DNA of 45,470 nucleotides. Origin: an uncultured Alistipes sp. (GTDB lineage: Bacteria; Bacteroidota; Bacteroidia; Bacteroidales; Rikenellaceae). The notes under the pieces were generated by a model. It saw only the letters and a list, made by a program, of their open reading frames with translations, was not told the origin of the DNA and made no database searches. The stretch covers positions 1 to 45,470 of the forward strand of contig CAUHCL010000006.1 in the NCBI GenBank assembly GCA_959604655.1. The letters run 5' to 3'. Made by a program: the position numbers and the translations under genes. This document shows positions 17,579 to 26,504 of this stretch, one piece after another (the stretch's first letter is position 1; each line of letters begins with the position of its first letter).

Positions 17579-17860
17579 ATGAATATGAACGGTAAAATAA
17601 GCAAGAAGATATGGTTCGGCGTCACGGCCGTGATCTTCGTATATACGGCGGTGCTTACCGTGCGTAATCTCATTACCGTCATAAAGGTCGAGCACCGCAT
17701 AGGGCGTCTGGAGAACCAACGCGACCATTTCCGTGCCCGTATCGAGGAAGACAGCACCATGCTCAAGCGCCTTGATTACGACGAGTATCTGGAGCAGTAC
17801 GCCCGCGAGAAGTTCCACATGCAGCGTCCCGACGAGTATATCTACATCATGGAGGACTGA
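17579..17860 (+). CDS. FtsB/DivIC-family septum protein
   Basis: A 93-residue single-pass membrane protein with a short basic N terminus (MNMNGKISKK), one transmembrane helix at about residues 11-30, then a coiled coil (residues ~38-65) and a C-terminal segment YLEQYAREKFHMQRPDE. The YARE-K-PGE-like pattern is typical of FtsB/DivIC. The protein would link FtsL and FtsQ at the division site. It is separated from queE by 18 bases and ends the operon. Confidence 0.85.
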   Translation: MNMNGKISKKIWFGVTAVIFVYTAVLTVRNLITVIKVEHRIGRLENQRDHFRARIEEDSTMLKRLDYDEYLEQYAREKFHMQRPDEYIYIMED

Positions 17861-17883
17861 CGGGCGCGGTCCTCTGTTTTTTT
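17852..17883 (+). terminator. Terminator overlapping the ftsB/divIC-like stop
   Basis: Stem GAGGAC (17852-17857) with GTCCTC (17869-17874), 11-base loop, then TG and seven T residues. The left arm lies inside the last codons of the gene. Confidence 0.7.
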
Positions 17884-18208
17884 GCCCGATCCTTTTCCGT
17901 ATTAGCGTTTTTTTCCAATCGCACGTGCCGATGATGTGCGACTGCCGCACTATGCTTGCAGGCTGTCGGGCGTTTTCGTGTTTTCCCTTTGCTGTAAATG
18001 TAAAATTTTATTAATTCCCCGCTGTTCGTATCTGTCTGCACCGAGATTCGATACGGGTCGGCATGCCGTTTCGTATAGCATAAAAATGGCCTGAAATGCT
18101 ATTTTCGGCCGTTTTCGCAGACGTTGATCTCCGACCGTTTTAAACGTCGTCAGCCTTGAAAAGAAACGAAAAAAATGGGTAAATGCACGAAAATAGATCG
18201 TTTTTTTT
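17884..18208. other. Intergenic region upstream of SusC 1
   Basis: About 325 bases without a plausible gene. It becomes AT-rich toward 18170-18208. I see no RNA gene, repeat or operator that I could defend; promoter elements begin at 18209. Confidence 0.5.
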
Positions 18209-18240
18209 CTTGGAGGGGGGGGGATTTTTATATATCTTTG
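18209..18240 (+). promoter_or_regulatory. SusC 1 promoter with a homopolymeric spacer
   Basis: The -33 element CTTG ends at 18212 and a perfect -7 TATCTTTG occupies 18233-18240, exactly 20 bases apart. The spacer contains nine consecutive G residues (18215-18223). Slippage of this tract would change the -33/-7 distance and so promoter strength. The predicted leader is ~110 bases before the ATG at 18358. Confidence 0.8.
18215..18223 (+). repeat. G9 homopolymer in promoter spacer
   Basis: Nine uninterrupted G residues, flanked by GGA on the left and ATTTT on the right. It is one of three G/C tracts of at least eight bases in the window, all next to SusC genes. The reverse complement has the same AT-C(n)-TC context as the tracts at 27898 and 28386. 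Confidence 0.95.
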
Positions 18241-18357
18241 TATTGCGGCTGCTCAGTGAGGGAATTGGAGTTGCCGCAAAGTGCAAGCAGGCGGGGCGGA
18301 TGAGGACCGCCGTGACCGAAATGCAACCTATGTTTTTATTAACTTAAATTTATCTTT

Positions 18358-21315
18358 ATGAAAAACTGTTTACTATGTTTAGTGAGCATGCTCATGATCG
18401 TAGGCGGAATCTTCGCCCCCGATGCTGCGGCTCAGGGCGGCAGGGTGACCGGTAAGGTCAAGGATGCGCAGGGCAATCCTCTGGCGGGCGTTTCGGTGAC
18501 CGTCAAGAACACCCTCAAGGGCACCAACACCGACGCCGAGGGCGCCTACGTGCTGGCGGCTGCCTCTAAAGATGTGCTGGTATTCGAATTTATCGGATAC
18601 GAAAGCGCCGAAGTCGAGGTGGGCAACAGAACCGTGATCGACGTTACTCTGAAGGAGAGCGTGACCGAGATGGACCAGGTGGTGGTCGTGGGTTACGGTA
18701 CGATGGAGAAGAAGATGGTCACCTCGGCCATTTCGTCGGTATCGGGCGGCGAGCTTATGCCGGGTTCGGGCGACGCCAGCGTGGCCAATGCCCTCCGCGG
18801 TAAGGTCGGCAACCTCACCATTTCGGGAACCGACTCGCCCAACTCGGGCAACTCGTTGCAGTTGCGCGGTATGGCCTCGGTTAATGCGGGCCAGGGTCCG
18901 TTGGTGGTTATCGACGGCATGCCGGGCGGCGATATCCGTTCGGTCCTCCCCGAGGATATCCAGTCGATCGACGTGCTGAAGGATGCCTCGGCAGGTGCCA
19001 TCTACGGTTCGCGCGCTGCGGGCGGTGTGATCCTCATCACCACCAAGAACGCCAACCGCATGAGCGACGGTACGCTGCAACTTATGTATACGGCCGAACT
19101 CTCGCACAAGACCGTCATGAAACGTCCCGACATCCTCAGCGCCGAGGAGTATCTGACTCTGCGCGCCGACGAGGGTGCCACCGACTACGGTTCGGACTTC
19201 GACTGGTACGATGCCATGCTCAACAAGAACAACTTCTCGCACAAGCATACGGTGAACTTGCAGGCCAACGGCAAGAAGGCTTCGATCTACACCACGTTCC
19301 AGTACAACGACAACGAGGGTATAGCCATTAACGACTCGCGTACCGACATCTCGGGCCGTATGAACGCCACGTTCCACGCTCTGAACGGCTGGTTGGACAT
19401 CACCACCAAGGCGGGTTACCGTCAGGCGAGCCGCGACAACCGCATTCCCGACTTCGCGCAGGCCATCCGTAACAACCCGACCCGTTCGGCTTACGATCCC
19501 AACAGCGAGACGGGCTACAACGTGTGGCTGAACGAGACTCTGGAGTACAACACCATCGCCGACTCGAATCTGCGCGACTACGAGGGCATCGACAAGTGGT
19601 TCATGCCCGAGGTAAGCTTCAAGCTCAACATACTGCCCGTACAGGGCCTGACCTTCAACCAGACTCTGGGTTACGAGCTGCGCCAGTGGGAGAACCACAC
19701 GTTCACCTACAAGACCAGCCGCGGCGAGATCGAGAACGCCCGCAAGGGTACGGCCTATCTGGGCTTCTCGAAGACCGAGAACATCAACGCCGAGGGTTAC
19801 GCCAGCTACATCCACTCGTGGAACAAGCATAATCTCAACGCCATGCTGGGTTACTCTTACTATGAGGGCAACGGCGAGAGCTTCAACATGACCAACTACG
19901 ACTTCTCGGTGCAGGGTATCAAGTATTGGGACATCGGTTCGGGTACCTACCTCAAGAAGGGCCTCGCATCGATGGGTTCGAGCAAGAACGTAACCACCAA
20001 GCTCTTCTCTTATTTCGGCCGTGTCAACTACGATTACGACAACCGCTATCTGCTCAGCGCCTCGCTGCGCCGCGAGTCGTCGTCGAAGTTCATGAAGAAC
20101 AACCGTTGGGGTACCTTCTGGTCGGTATCGGGCGGTTGGCGTATTTCGGACGAGGAGTTCATGAGGGACGCTTCGTGGGTAAGCGACCTTAAGATCCGTG
20201 CCGCCTACGGTGTGACGGGTAACTCAAGTTTCTCGACCTCTTACGGTGCTCTGGCTTACGGTTCGGACGGTTATTTCATGATGCCCAATACGGGTAACTA
20301 CAACATCGTCTACGGTCCCTCGATCAACCTTAACGAGGATCTGAAGTGGGAGGAGCAGCACGGTTGGAACATCGGTATCGACTACTCGTTCTTCGACAAC
20401 CGTCTCTACGGTAAGTTCGACTGGTACAACCGCAAGGTGGTCGACATGCTCTACTCGGTGAAGGTTCCCCAGCCTCCCTATCCCAATACCGACATGATGA
20501 AGAACATCGGTTCTATGACCAACCGCGGTTGGGAGTTCGAGATCGGTGGCGACATCGTTCGCAGCAAGGACTGGAGCTACACCACCAATATCATCCTCAG
20601 CCACGATCGTACCAAGGTGACGACCCTCTACGGCGACTCGACCTACTTCGAGGAGGACGGATTCCCCGCACCGGGTTCTCCGGGTAACGCCAAGCGCGTG
20701 GAAGAGGGGACGACCATCGGTCAGTTCTACCTGCTCAAGTGCGCAGGCATCGACAAGGAGACGGGCGACTTCCTCGTCTACAACAAGGACGGTGAGATCA
20801 TCCAGTCGAAGAACTCTACTTCGGCAGACAAGCAGTACACGGGCAACTTCGTTCCCAAGGTGATCGCATCGTGGAACCACCGCGTGAAGTTCCGCAACTG
20901 GGATCTGGGTATCGACATCCGCAGCTGGATCGACTTCGATGTGTACAACACCCTCGACATGTACTTCGGTCTGACCAATCAGGGCAGCATCAACCTGCTC
21001 AAGAGCGCTTACGGCCGCAACAAGGACATCAAGGTCGAGAAGAAGCTCTGCGACTATTTCCTCGAGGACGGTACTTTCGTCAAGATCGACGCCATCAACC
21101 TCGGCTATACGTTGCCGCTGGCGAACAAGACCAACAGCTTCATCAAGAGCCTTCGCGTGTATGCCAACATCAACAACCTGTGCACCATTACGGGTTACAA
21201 TGGTATGGATCCCGAGGTTAACGTAAACGGTATCGGCGGCGGTATCGAGTGGTGGAACTCGAGCTTCTATCCCCGCACCCGCACTTACATATTCGGTGTT
21301 CAACTTACATTCTAA
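18358..21315 (+). CDS. SusC-type TonB-dependent outer membrane transporter (pair 1)
   Basis: A 985-residue SusC/RagA-family receptor. A cleavable signal peptide ends near residue 25 (DAAAQ). A carboxypeptidase-regulatory-like domain (GRVTGKVKDAQGNPLAGVSV, residues ~28-105) follows. Next come a TonB-box-like DQVVVVGYG, a plug domain with LRGKVGNL and SIDVLKDASAGAIYGSRAAGG, and a beta-barrel ending in an aromatic terminal strand (FGVQLTF). It would import a bulky nutrient together with the SusD lipoprotein 15 bases downstream. No glycosidase, protease or sensor lies nearby, so the substrate is unknown. Expression is probably modulated by the G9 tract in its promoter. Confidence 0.95.
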   Translation: MKNCLLCLVSMLMIVGGIFAPDAAAQGGRVTGKVKDAQGNPLAGVSVTVKNTLKGTNTDAEGAYVLAAASKDVLVFEFIGYESAEVEVGNRTVIDVTLKESVTEMDQVVVVGYGTMEKKMVTSAISSVSGGELMPGSGDASVANALRGKVGNLTISGTDSPNSGNSLQLRGMASVNAGQGPLVVIDGMPGGDIRSVLPEDIQSIDVLKDASAGAIYGSRAAGGVILITTKNANRMSDGTLQLMYTAELSHKTVMKRPDILSAEEYLTLRADEGATDYGSDFDWYDAMLNKNNFSHKHTVNLQANGKKASIYTTFQYNDNEGIAINDSRTDISGRMNATFHALNGWLDITTKAGYRQASRDNRIPDFAQAIRNNPTRSAYDPNSETGYNVWLNETLEYNTIADSNLRDYEGIDKWFMPEVSFKLNILPVQGLTFNQTLGYELRQWENHTFTYKTSRGEIENARKGTAYLGFSKTENINAEGYASYIHSWNKHNLNAMLGYSYYEGNGESFNMTNYDFSVQGIKYWDIGSGTYLKKGLASMGSSKNVTTKLFSYFGRVNYDYDNRYLLSASLRRESSSKFMKNNRWGTFWSVSGGWRISDEEFMRDASWVSDLKIRAAYGVTGNSSFSTSYGALAYGSDGYFMMPNTGNYNIVYGPSINLNEDLKWEEQHGWNIGIDYSFFDNRLYGKFDWYNRKVVDMLYSVKVPQPPYPNTDMMKNIGSMTNRGWEFEIGGDIVRSKDWSYTTNIILSHDRTKVTTLYGDSTYFEEDGFPAPGSPGNAKRVEEGTTIGQFYLLKCAGIDKETGDFLVYNKDGEIIQSKNSTSADKQYTGNFVPKVIASWNHRVKFRNWDLGIDIRSWIDFDVYNTLDMYFGLTNQGSINLLKSAYGRNKDIKVEKKLCDYFLEDGTFVKIDAINLGYTLPLANKTNSFIKSLRVYANINNLCTITGYNGMDPEVNVNGIGGGIEWWNSSFYPRTRTYIFGVQLTF

Positions 21316-21330
21316 ACTGAGACAATTATT

Positions 21331-23151
21331 ATGAAAGCTATAAAAAACATATTACGCGCATCGTTGCTCTCGGCCGTGGCCATCGTAGCCACGACGGGAT
21401 GTAACACCGACCCCGAATACTATTCGCAGGTCGTACCCGATACTTTCTTTACGTCGAAGGATGCCGTATGGCAGCGTTACTGCCGTCCCATCACCCACTG
21501 GAAGTGGCACAGGGCTTCGGACCGCCACCGTTTCGACGTCATGGAGCTTGGTACCGACGAGATCTGTATCCCCACCCGCAATGGCGACTGGTATAACGGC
21601 GGTACTCACCAGAACGAGCACTATCACGTGTTCCCCTCGTCGGAGGGCGTATTTTACAGCAACTTCTACGGTGTGGGTATGGGCGTGGCCCTGGCATGGG
21701 ATGCCATCGAGGACATCACCACCCGCGTCGACCTGAACAAGGTGGGCATAACGCAGGACGAGCTGGATCTGATGGTGGCCCAGTTGAACATGTATGTTGC
21801 CGATCTCTATAAGGACGGTCTGGACATGTTCGGCGGCTATCCGCTCTACAGCTACGGTGACAAGGATCTGAAGCCCCGCGCCACTGACGTGGAGACTTTC
21901 GAGTTCATCGAGAACATCCTCAAGACCAACATCCCCAAACTCCCCGTGAAGGAGACCCTGGGCGGCAAGGAGACCAGCTACGTACATCGCGCATGGGGTG
22001 CTGCCATGCTGGCTCAGCTCTATTTCAACGCCGTTCCCTATACCGACGGCAAGAAGGCTCCCATGTGGGAGGAGTGCGCCAAGATCTGCGAGGATATCAT
22101 AAACGGCGTTTACGGTCCCTACGATCTGGGCAAGACCTGGAACGAGGTGTTCGCACGCGGCAACGAGACCTGCCCCGAGATCATCTACGGTATCCCGAGC
22201 GATGCAACCTATGCGGGTTGCGACAGCGGTCAGTTCGCGACATGGTTCTGCTACAACACCAATACCTATCTCGGCGGTACGGGTTACGATTCGTGGAACG
22301 GTGCGGCCATTCAGCCTTCGTACCGTCCCGACGGCACCCCCTACACCGATGCCGACTGGAAGCTGGGCCGCGTAATGCAGAAGTTCGAGGATACCGACCT
22401 GCGCAAGCAGCAGTACACCTACGAGGGTAACGGCAAGTATTCGGGTATGTTCCTTATGGGACGTCAGGTCAACAAGAGCAGCCGAGCCAAAGAGGGTTGG
22501 GTTTCCCTGGGCGGCCGCGAGTATAAGGGCAAGGTCGTGTATCTGAACGACTGTATCGCCCGCTTCGCTCTGGGTGTTCCCGGAGTCGAGACTCCTCGCG
22601 TGGCCGATTGGACCGAGGACGGCAAGCCGCTTGACGCCGACGGCAAGGTGATCGATCGTTCGAAGTTCGCCAATCTTCCCTCTTCGATGGAGTTCGGCGA
22701 GGAGGCATCGGGATACCGCCTCATGAAGCTGTGTCCTCCCGTCGACCAGATCGATTACGAGAAGGCCGAGATGAGATGGCCTGCCATGACTCCCGTATGC
22801 CGTCTCACGGAGATCTATTACATGCTGGCCGAGTGCTATTTCAACATGGAAGGCCGTAAGGGTGATGCCGTGAAGCTCATCAACAAGGTGCGTGCGCGCA
22901 ACTTCGAGGGCGGAAAGGACCCGAATCCCGTGACCGAGGCCAATCTGGACAAGTATCGTCTGGCCGACGAGTGGATGATCGAGTTCCTCGGCGAGAGCCG
23001 CCGTCGTACCGACCTTATCCGCTGGAATATGTACGTGACCGAGGACTGGTGGGATCACAAGGCGTCGAACAACAAGAACTGGAACCGTTTCCCGATTCCC
23101 GACTCGTCGCTGGCATCTAATAACCTGCTTGAGAAGAACCCGGGTTATTAA
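21331..23151 (+). CDS. SusD/RagB-family surface lipoprotein (pair 1)
   Basis: A 606-residue SusD-like lipoprotein with lipobox cysteine C24 (VATTGC). The helical TPR-type core shows RAWGAAMLAQLYFNAVPYTDG, LTEIYYMLAECYFNMEGRKG and the family-typical DEWMIEFLGESRRRTDLIRW near the C terminus. It forms the extracellular lid of the SusC 1 barrel and captures substrate at the cell surface. The aromatic-rich middle (residues ~250-350) is probably the ligand-facing part. It is co-transcribed with SusC 1 and followed by a strong terminator. Confidence 0.94.
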   Translation: MKAIKNILRASLLSAVAIVATTGCNTDPEYYSQVVPDTFFTSKDAVWQRYCRPITHWKWHRASDRHRFDVMELGTDEICIPTRNGDWYNGGTHQNEHYHVFPSSEGVFYSNFYGVGMGVALAWDAIEDITTRVDLNKVGITQDELDLMVAQLNMYVADLYKDGLDMFGGYPLYSYGDKDLKPRATDVETFEFIENILKTNIPKLPVKETLGGKETSYVHRAWGAAMLAQLYFNAVPYTDGKKAPMWEECAKICEDIINGVYGPYDLGKTWNEVFARGNETCPEIIYGIPSDATYAGCDSGQFATWFCYNTNTYLGGTGYDSWNGAAIQPSYRPDGTPYTDADWKLGRVMQKFEDTDLRKQQYTYEGNGKYSGMFLMGRQVNKSSRAKEGWVSLGGREYKGKVVYLNDCIARFALGVPGVETPRVADWTEDGKPLDADGKVIDRSKFANLPSSMEFGEEASGYRLMKLCPPVDQIDYEKAEMRWPAMTPVCRLTEIYYMLAECYFNMEGRKGDAVKLINKVRARNFEGGKDPNPVTEANLDKYRLADEWMIEFLGESRRRTDLIRWNMYVTEDWWDHKASNNKNWNRFPIPDSSLASNNLLEKNPGY

Positions 23152-23202
23152 TCTTAAAGAACGGCAGCCGTGTGGTTTGTGCGGCTTTCGTAGCAGTGCG
23201 AG

Positions 23203-23234
23203 TCCCGCCCGATTTTGTCGGGCGGGATTTTTTT
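23203..23234 (+). terminator. Terminator after SusD 1
   Basis: Nine-bp stem TCCCGCCCG (23203-23211) with CGGGCGGGA (23219-23227), 7-base loop and seven T residues. A strong intrinsic terminator 51 bases past the SusD 1 stop. Confidence 0.92.
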
Positions 23235-23551
23235 GTGTCTTGGTTTCGGGCCGCGATCTGCGGTTCGCCGACGGCGGAGGATACTGCGAATGAAGGGTGA
23301 TTTGTGGTCCGCCGCATGGGGCGGCGGCCTCTGCGAGTCGCATTTTGGGGTGGCGCAAAGAAGTCGCCGATTTTTGGCGTTGCGCCGCTGCGGCCCGTGC
23401 AGTCCTGCGGGCAGCAGCACGTCATTCCGCATTTCACCGTTTTGCAGAGCGGGAGAATATTTTCCATTTGCCTTGCGGCTCTGAAAAGCGGCGAAATACC
23501 GATGATCGAATGCCGACGCCTGAAACAGATAGTTCCCGTTGTAATCGCATG
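23235..23551. other. Intergenic region with a nested hairpin
   Basis: Short frames on both strands are rich in R, P and C and not convincing. A nested hairpin lies at 23352-23386: outer arms GGCGCAA and TTGCGCC, inner arms CGCC (23365-23368) and GGCG (23376-23379). It could be part of an intergenic repeat or a small RNA, but I see no promoter or T-run to support an RNA gene. Confidence 0.4.
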
Positions 23552-23587
23552 AAAAAAAGAGCGGCCTATCGTCGATAGACCGCTCTT
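23552..23587 (-). terminator. Terminator of the tRNA-Arg transcript
   Basis: On the minus strand, a stem of ~12 bp with one mismatch (AAGAGCGG... at 23576-23587 pairing with 23557-23568) is followed by seven T residues (A-run 23552-23558 on the plus strand). It lies directly after the tRNA. Confidence 0.85.
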
Positions 23588-23592
23588 ATCAG

Positions 23593-23666
23593 TGACTCCG
23601 ACAGGATTCAAACCTGTAACCGCTTGATCCGTAGTCAAGTACTCTATTCAGTTGAGCTACGGAGCC
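23593..23666 (-). tRNA. tRNA-Arg (anticodon ACG)
   Basis: A complete cloverleaf reads on the minus strand. Acceptor arms GGCTCCG and CGGAGTC pair with one G-U; the D-arm starts GCTCAACTGA; anticodon stem CTTGA/TCAAG encloses loop CTACGGA with anticodon ACG; the T-arm contains GGTTTGAATCC. The discriminator is A and no CCA is encoded. The ACG anticodon (read as inosine) decodes CGU/CGC/CGA, fitting the heavy CGC use in the window. Confidence 0.95.
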
Positions 23667-23808
23667 ATTCCCTGATTGCGAGTGCAAATATAGAGCGTTT
23701 TTTTATTCCGTGCAAATATTTCGCGTATTTTTTTGCGATAAAAATTGCCTTTATTTCGTATCGGATTGATATATAATCTGTTCGTCGTGAAAGATTTTTT
23801 TGCCTTTG

Positions 23809-24870
23809 TCAGTACTCCAGACGTGTTTCCAGCTCGCGCAGCAGTTCCTCGCCCCGCAGGTTGCGCGCGACGATCGTCCCGTCGGGCGAAATAAGGAAAT
23901 TGCAGGGTATCGATTGCAGCCCGTATGCCTTTGCCGCCGACTCGCCGTCCTCGTCGAGCGTATCCAGAGCATTGGTCCACAGCATTCTGTTGTGCGCCAC
24001 GAATGCTTTCCAGCGCGACGGGTCACGGTCTATCGATATGCTGCATATCTCGAACCCCTGCAATGCGTATTTGGCGTATGCCTGTTGCAGGTAGGGTATC
24101 TCCGTGAGGCACGGCTCGCACCATGTGGCCCAGAAGTCGAGTAGCACCCAGCGGTTGGCGGCGCATATCTCGCCGAGCGATGTATCGTCGCCCGCTATCG
24201 TGGTCAGCGGAATGTCGATGAACGGACGGCCCGTTTCGGTGCGTTCGTACGTATCTACATACTCTGCGAATCGGCGCATGGCCGATAGTTCGCGCATGCG
24301 TGGCGAGAATCGGGCCATCCTTGCCCGCATCTCCTCGGCCGACATGCCCTTCGACTCTTGACCTATGAAGAGCTCCACGCCTATTATGTTGTCGAGATTG
24401 TCCGATATGGCCGTCGAGAGTATCTCGCGATACTTTGCCGTCAGCGATTCGTATTGTTCCTCGGCCGTCTCGCTCTCGGGGTCGATCTCCGCCGCCTGGC
24501 TCGCGACGCCCGACAGCCTGCGCAGTATGATGTTGTATTTGTCGTTCACGGGGCCCCCTTCGGTGACGTATCCGTTGTCGGCGGGCGTCAGATGCAGGCG
24601 GCTTTTCTCGATGAGCATGACGGACAGTACGTTGCCGTTGTCGTCGCAGATGAATGCAGTAGCAGGCTCCGCGGCCCTGCCGCGCAGACGAAACGTGTTG
24701 TCGGCGCCGACGGCAGCCGTCGCGAGGGTATCCAAGGAGGTGTTCTCGGTGACGAGATACACCACTCCCGCGGCATTGTCCGCGAGCTTGCCTTCGATGT
24801 CGAACCCTATGCCTCGGTTGCAGGCGGAGAGTGCCGTGAGCAGCAATATGAACGGGATCGTGTGTTTCAT
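23809..24870 (-). CDS. TlpA/ResA-like thioredoxin-domain lipoprotein
   Basis: A 353-residue lipoprotein starting MKHTIPFILLLTALSACN (lipobox cysteine C17). The first ~110 residues resemble the DUF4369 beta-domain common in Bacteroidetes, then a helical linker (residues ~120-230). A thioredoxin fold follows with WCEPC at 250-254 and cis-proline near 322 (SIPCNF). It probably reduces or rearranges cysteines of exported proteins in the periplasm. The start was chosen over an ATG 12 codons upstream because of the lipoprotein signal; the -7 element at 24904-24911 also overlaps that upstream ATG. Confidence 0.88.
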   Translation of the reverse strand: MKHTIPFILLLTALSACNRGIGFDIEGKLADNAAGVVYLVTENTSLDTLATAAVGADNTFRLRGRAAEPATAFICDDNGNVLSVMLIEKSRLHLTPADNGYVTEGGPVNDKYNIILRRLSGVASQAAEIDPESETAEEQYESLTAKYREILSTAISDNLDNIIGVELFIGQESKGMSAEEMRARMARFSPRMRELSAMRRFAEYVDTYERTETGRPFIDIPLTTIAGDDTSLGEICAANRWVLLDFWATWCEPCLTEIPYLQQAYAKYALQGFEICSISIDRDPSRWKAFVAHNRMLWTNALDTLDEDGESAAKAYGLQSIPCNFLISPDGTIVARNLRGEELLRELETRLEY

Positions 24871-24903
24871 TCGCTTTGCGGTGGATGAGTTGGACGTTAC
24901 ATG

Positions 24904-24911
24904 CAAAAATA
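24904..24911 (-). promoter_or_regulatory. -7 element before the TlpA-like gene
   Basis: On the minus strand the sequence reads TATTTTTG, an exact TAnnTTTG match, 33 bases before the ATG at 24870. No good -33 TTTG is found 19-21 bases upstream. Confidence 0.6.
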
Positions 24912-25024
24912 GGCAAAAACAAACGGATCGGGAACCGTCCGAATGTTTTTATGTCATTAAAACGTTTGATTTTCGCATTTATTATTATGCGGGCGGGAGA
25001 ATCTCCGCAATTGGCGCGGCGGCA

Positions 25025-25624
25025 TTAAGGCAGCATGCCTATATCGCGGAACATGCGTCCGTAGGCCGCGGCCTTGCGGTCGAGCGCGAGCGGATAGGCG
25101 CGCGACGAGGATGGCATGCGGTAGAAGCGCAGCGTGCGGCCGCCCACGTGCAGTGGCACGTATTCGCCGACCCGTGGTTTCTCGCAGCCGAAGTGGCCGA
25201 CGAGCGTGTCGGTGGCCTTTTCGCCCGTGGTGACGACTGCCGCGCAGCAGGGCAGCGACGACAACATGGCCGTGAGGTCGGTGGGGGTCACCACCTCCAG
25301 GAACTTGTCGGACGCGTTGCCCGCCAGACGGCGCACCTGCGTCGCGGTGTCGAACAGTCCGATGCCGTGCCTCGTGCAGAAGTCGACTATTCGCTCGCGG
25401 TCGAACCGCTTGACGCCCTCGGCCTCGAAATGTCTGCGTTCGCCGTGAAACAGCAGCCCCATTATGCGCCACATGTCGTTGTTGAAGTTGGGGTAGAAGA
25501 ACTCCATCGACCAGCGCTTGCGCTCGGGCGGGAAACTGCCGAGCATCAGCAGGCGGCAGCCGTCGGGCAGAAACGGCGCGAGCGGATGGCTCTCTACGGG
25601 AAGCGTGTCGGCGGGTCGTTCCAT
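25025..25624 (-). CDS. Uracil-DNA glycosylase superfamily protein
   Basis: A 199-residue protein of the UDG superfamily, closest by motif to the hypoxanthine/uracil glycosylase-like group found in Bacteroidetes. The motif-1 region is LMLGSFPPERKRW followed by FFYPNFNNDMWRI, and a motif-2-like segment MPSSSRAY lies near the C terminus. It would remove deaminated bases from DNA; base specificity cannot be assigned. It is the last gene of a four-gene minus-strand operon, starting one base after the stop of the preceding acetyltransferase. Confidence 0.75.
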   Translation of the reverse strand: MERPADTLPVESHPLAPFLPDGCRLLMLGSFPPERKRWSMEFFYPNFNNDMWRIMGLLFHGERRHFEAEGVKRFDRERIVDFCTRHGIGLFDTATQVRRLAGNASDKFLEVVTPTDLTAMLSSLPCCAAVVTTGEKATDTLVGHFGCEKPRVGEYVPLHVGGRTLRFYRMPSSSRAYPLALDRKAAAYGRMFRDIGMLP

Positions 25625-25625
25625 C

Positions 25626-26060
25626 TTACAGCTCGATTTTGTAGACGTTGGTCTGTTTTGGTTCGAAGCCCGCGGCGCGATACATGGCGTTGGCCGCTTC
25701 GCGCGACGGACGCGAGGTGAGCATGAGCGTTACGGGCGACATGCGGCGCGCATGACCGATCGCGTGGTCGAGCAGCATGCGCCCGAGCGATCGTCCGCGC
25801 ATCGACTCGTCGACCACCACATCCTCGATCCACGCCTTCGTGCCCGACGGCGTGCGGTATGCGGCGAGGGTGGCCATGCCGACTATCGCGCCGTCGGCCC
25901 GCAGCAGAAACAGATGCGCGGCCTCGTCGCTGATTATTCGGCGCAGGTCGTCGTCCGTCACGGTGCGGCGATCGGTGAGTTGTGCCAGCAGACGGTTTAT
26001 CGGCTCCGTGTATGCGGGGTCGAACGCCGTCGCCTCGATGATGTCTGTGGTCATGCTCAT
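25626..26060 (-). CDS. GNAT-family N-acetyltransferase
   Basis: A 144-residue GCN5-related acetyltransferase. The acetyl-CoA loop is visible as VVVDESMRGRSLGRMLLDHAI, preceded by IVGMATLAAY and followed by the terminal beta-strands (AANAMYRAAGFEPK). The substrate is unknown. The ATG at 26060 overlaps the stop of the upstream gene (ATGA). The in-frame region upstream lies within the other acetyltransferase and is not part of this gene. Confidence 0.88.
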   Translation of the reverse strand: MSMTTDIIEATAFDPAYTEPINRLLAQLTDRRTVTDDDLRRIISDEAAHLFLLRADGAIVGMATLAAYRTPSGTKAWIEDVVVDESMRGRSLGRMLLDHAIGHARRMSPVTLMLTSRPSREAANAMYRAAGFEPKQTNVYKIEL

Positions 26061-26503
26061 AACGTCTTTTTCAGGTAAACCATGTCGCGCAGCACCGTGC
26101 CGCACTCCACTATCGGGCGGTCGTAATTGTCGGTGAAGAAATCGGGTATGCGGTGCGAATACACGAACCCGCATTTCTCGTAAAACGGCAGGGTAGCGGG
26201 GCTCTCGCCCGTGCCGACGACGATCGAATCGTAGCGGCCGCGATAGCGACGTTCCAGAAATCCGATCATCGCGCGCCCCGCTCCCTCGCCGCGCCTCTCG
26301 GGCGCGACCGCTATGTTTTTTATCTCCACCGTGCCGCCGCCCTCGTCGGTTGCGATGCACACGGCGCAAAGCTCGTCGCCGTCCCATGCCGCGAACATCT
26401 CGCCGCGCGACAGATAGCGATCGATCATCGACTCCTGCTCGTCGGCCATGAGCAGCAGCGCCATGTAGTTCCTGCGGTCGTCGGTTACGGGTCTTATGTC
26501 CAT
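26057..26503 (-). CDS. GNAT-family N-acetyltransferase
   Basis: A 148-residue acetyltransferase. The acetyl-CoA motif is IAVAPERRGEGAGRAMIGFL, with a later segment LPFYEKCGFVYSHRIPDFF. It differs clearly from the neighbouring acetyltransferase, so the pair is not a recent duplication. The substrate is unknown. It starts one base after the YitT-like gene stop and overlaps the next gene by four bases. Confidence 0.88.
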   Translation of the reverse strand: MDIRPVTDDRRNYMALLLMADEQESMIDRYLSRGEMFAAWDGDELCAVCIATDEGGGTVEIKNIAVAPERRGEGAGRAMIGFLERRYRGRYDSIVVGTGESPATLPFYEKCGFVYSHRIPDFFTDNYDRPIVECGTVLRDMVYLKKTL

Positions 26504-26504
26504 A

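Noticed and set aside
23215..23580. Several short overlapping ORFs on both strands after SusD 1
   Set aside because: Arg/Pro/Cys-rich translations, mutually overlapping, no consistent start. The region is better described as structured intergenic DNA.
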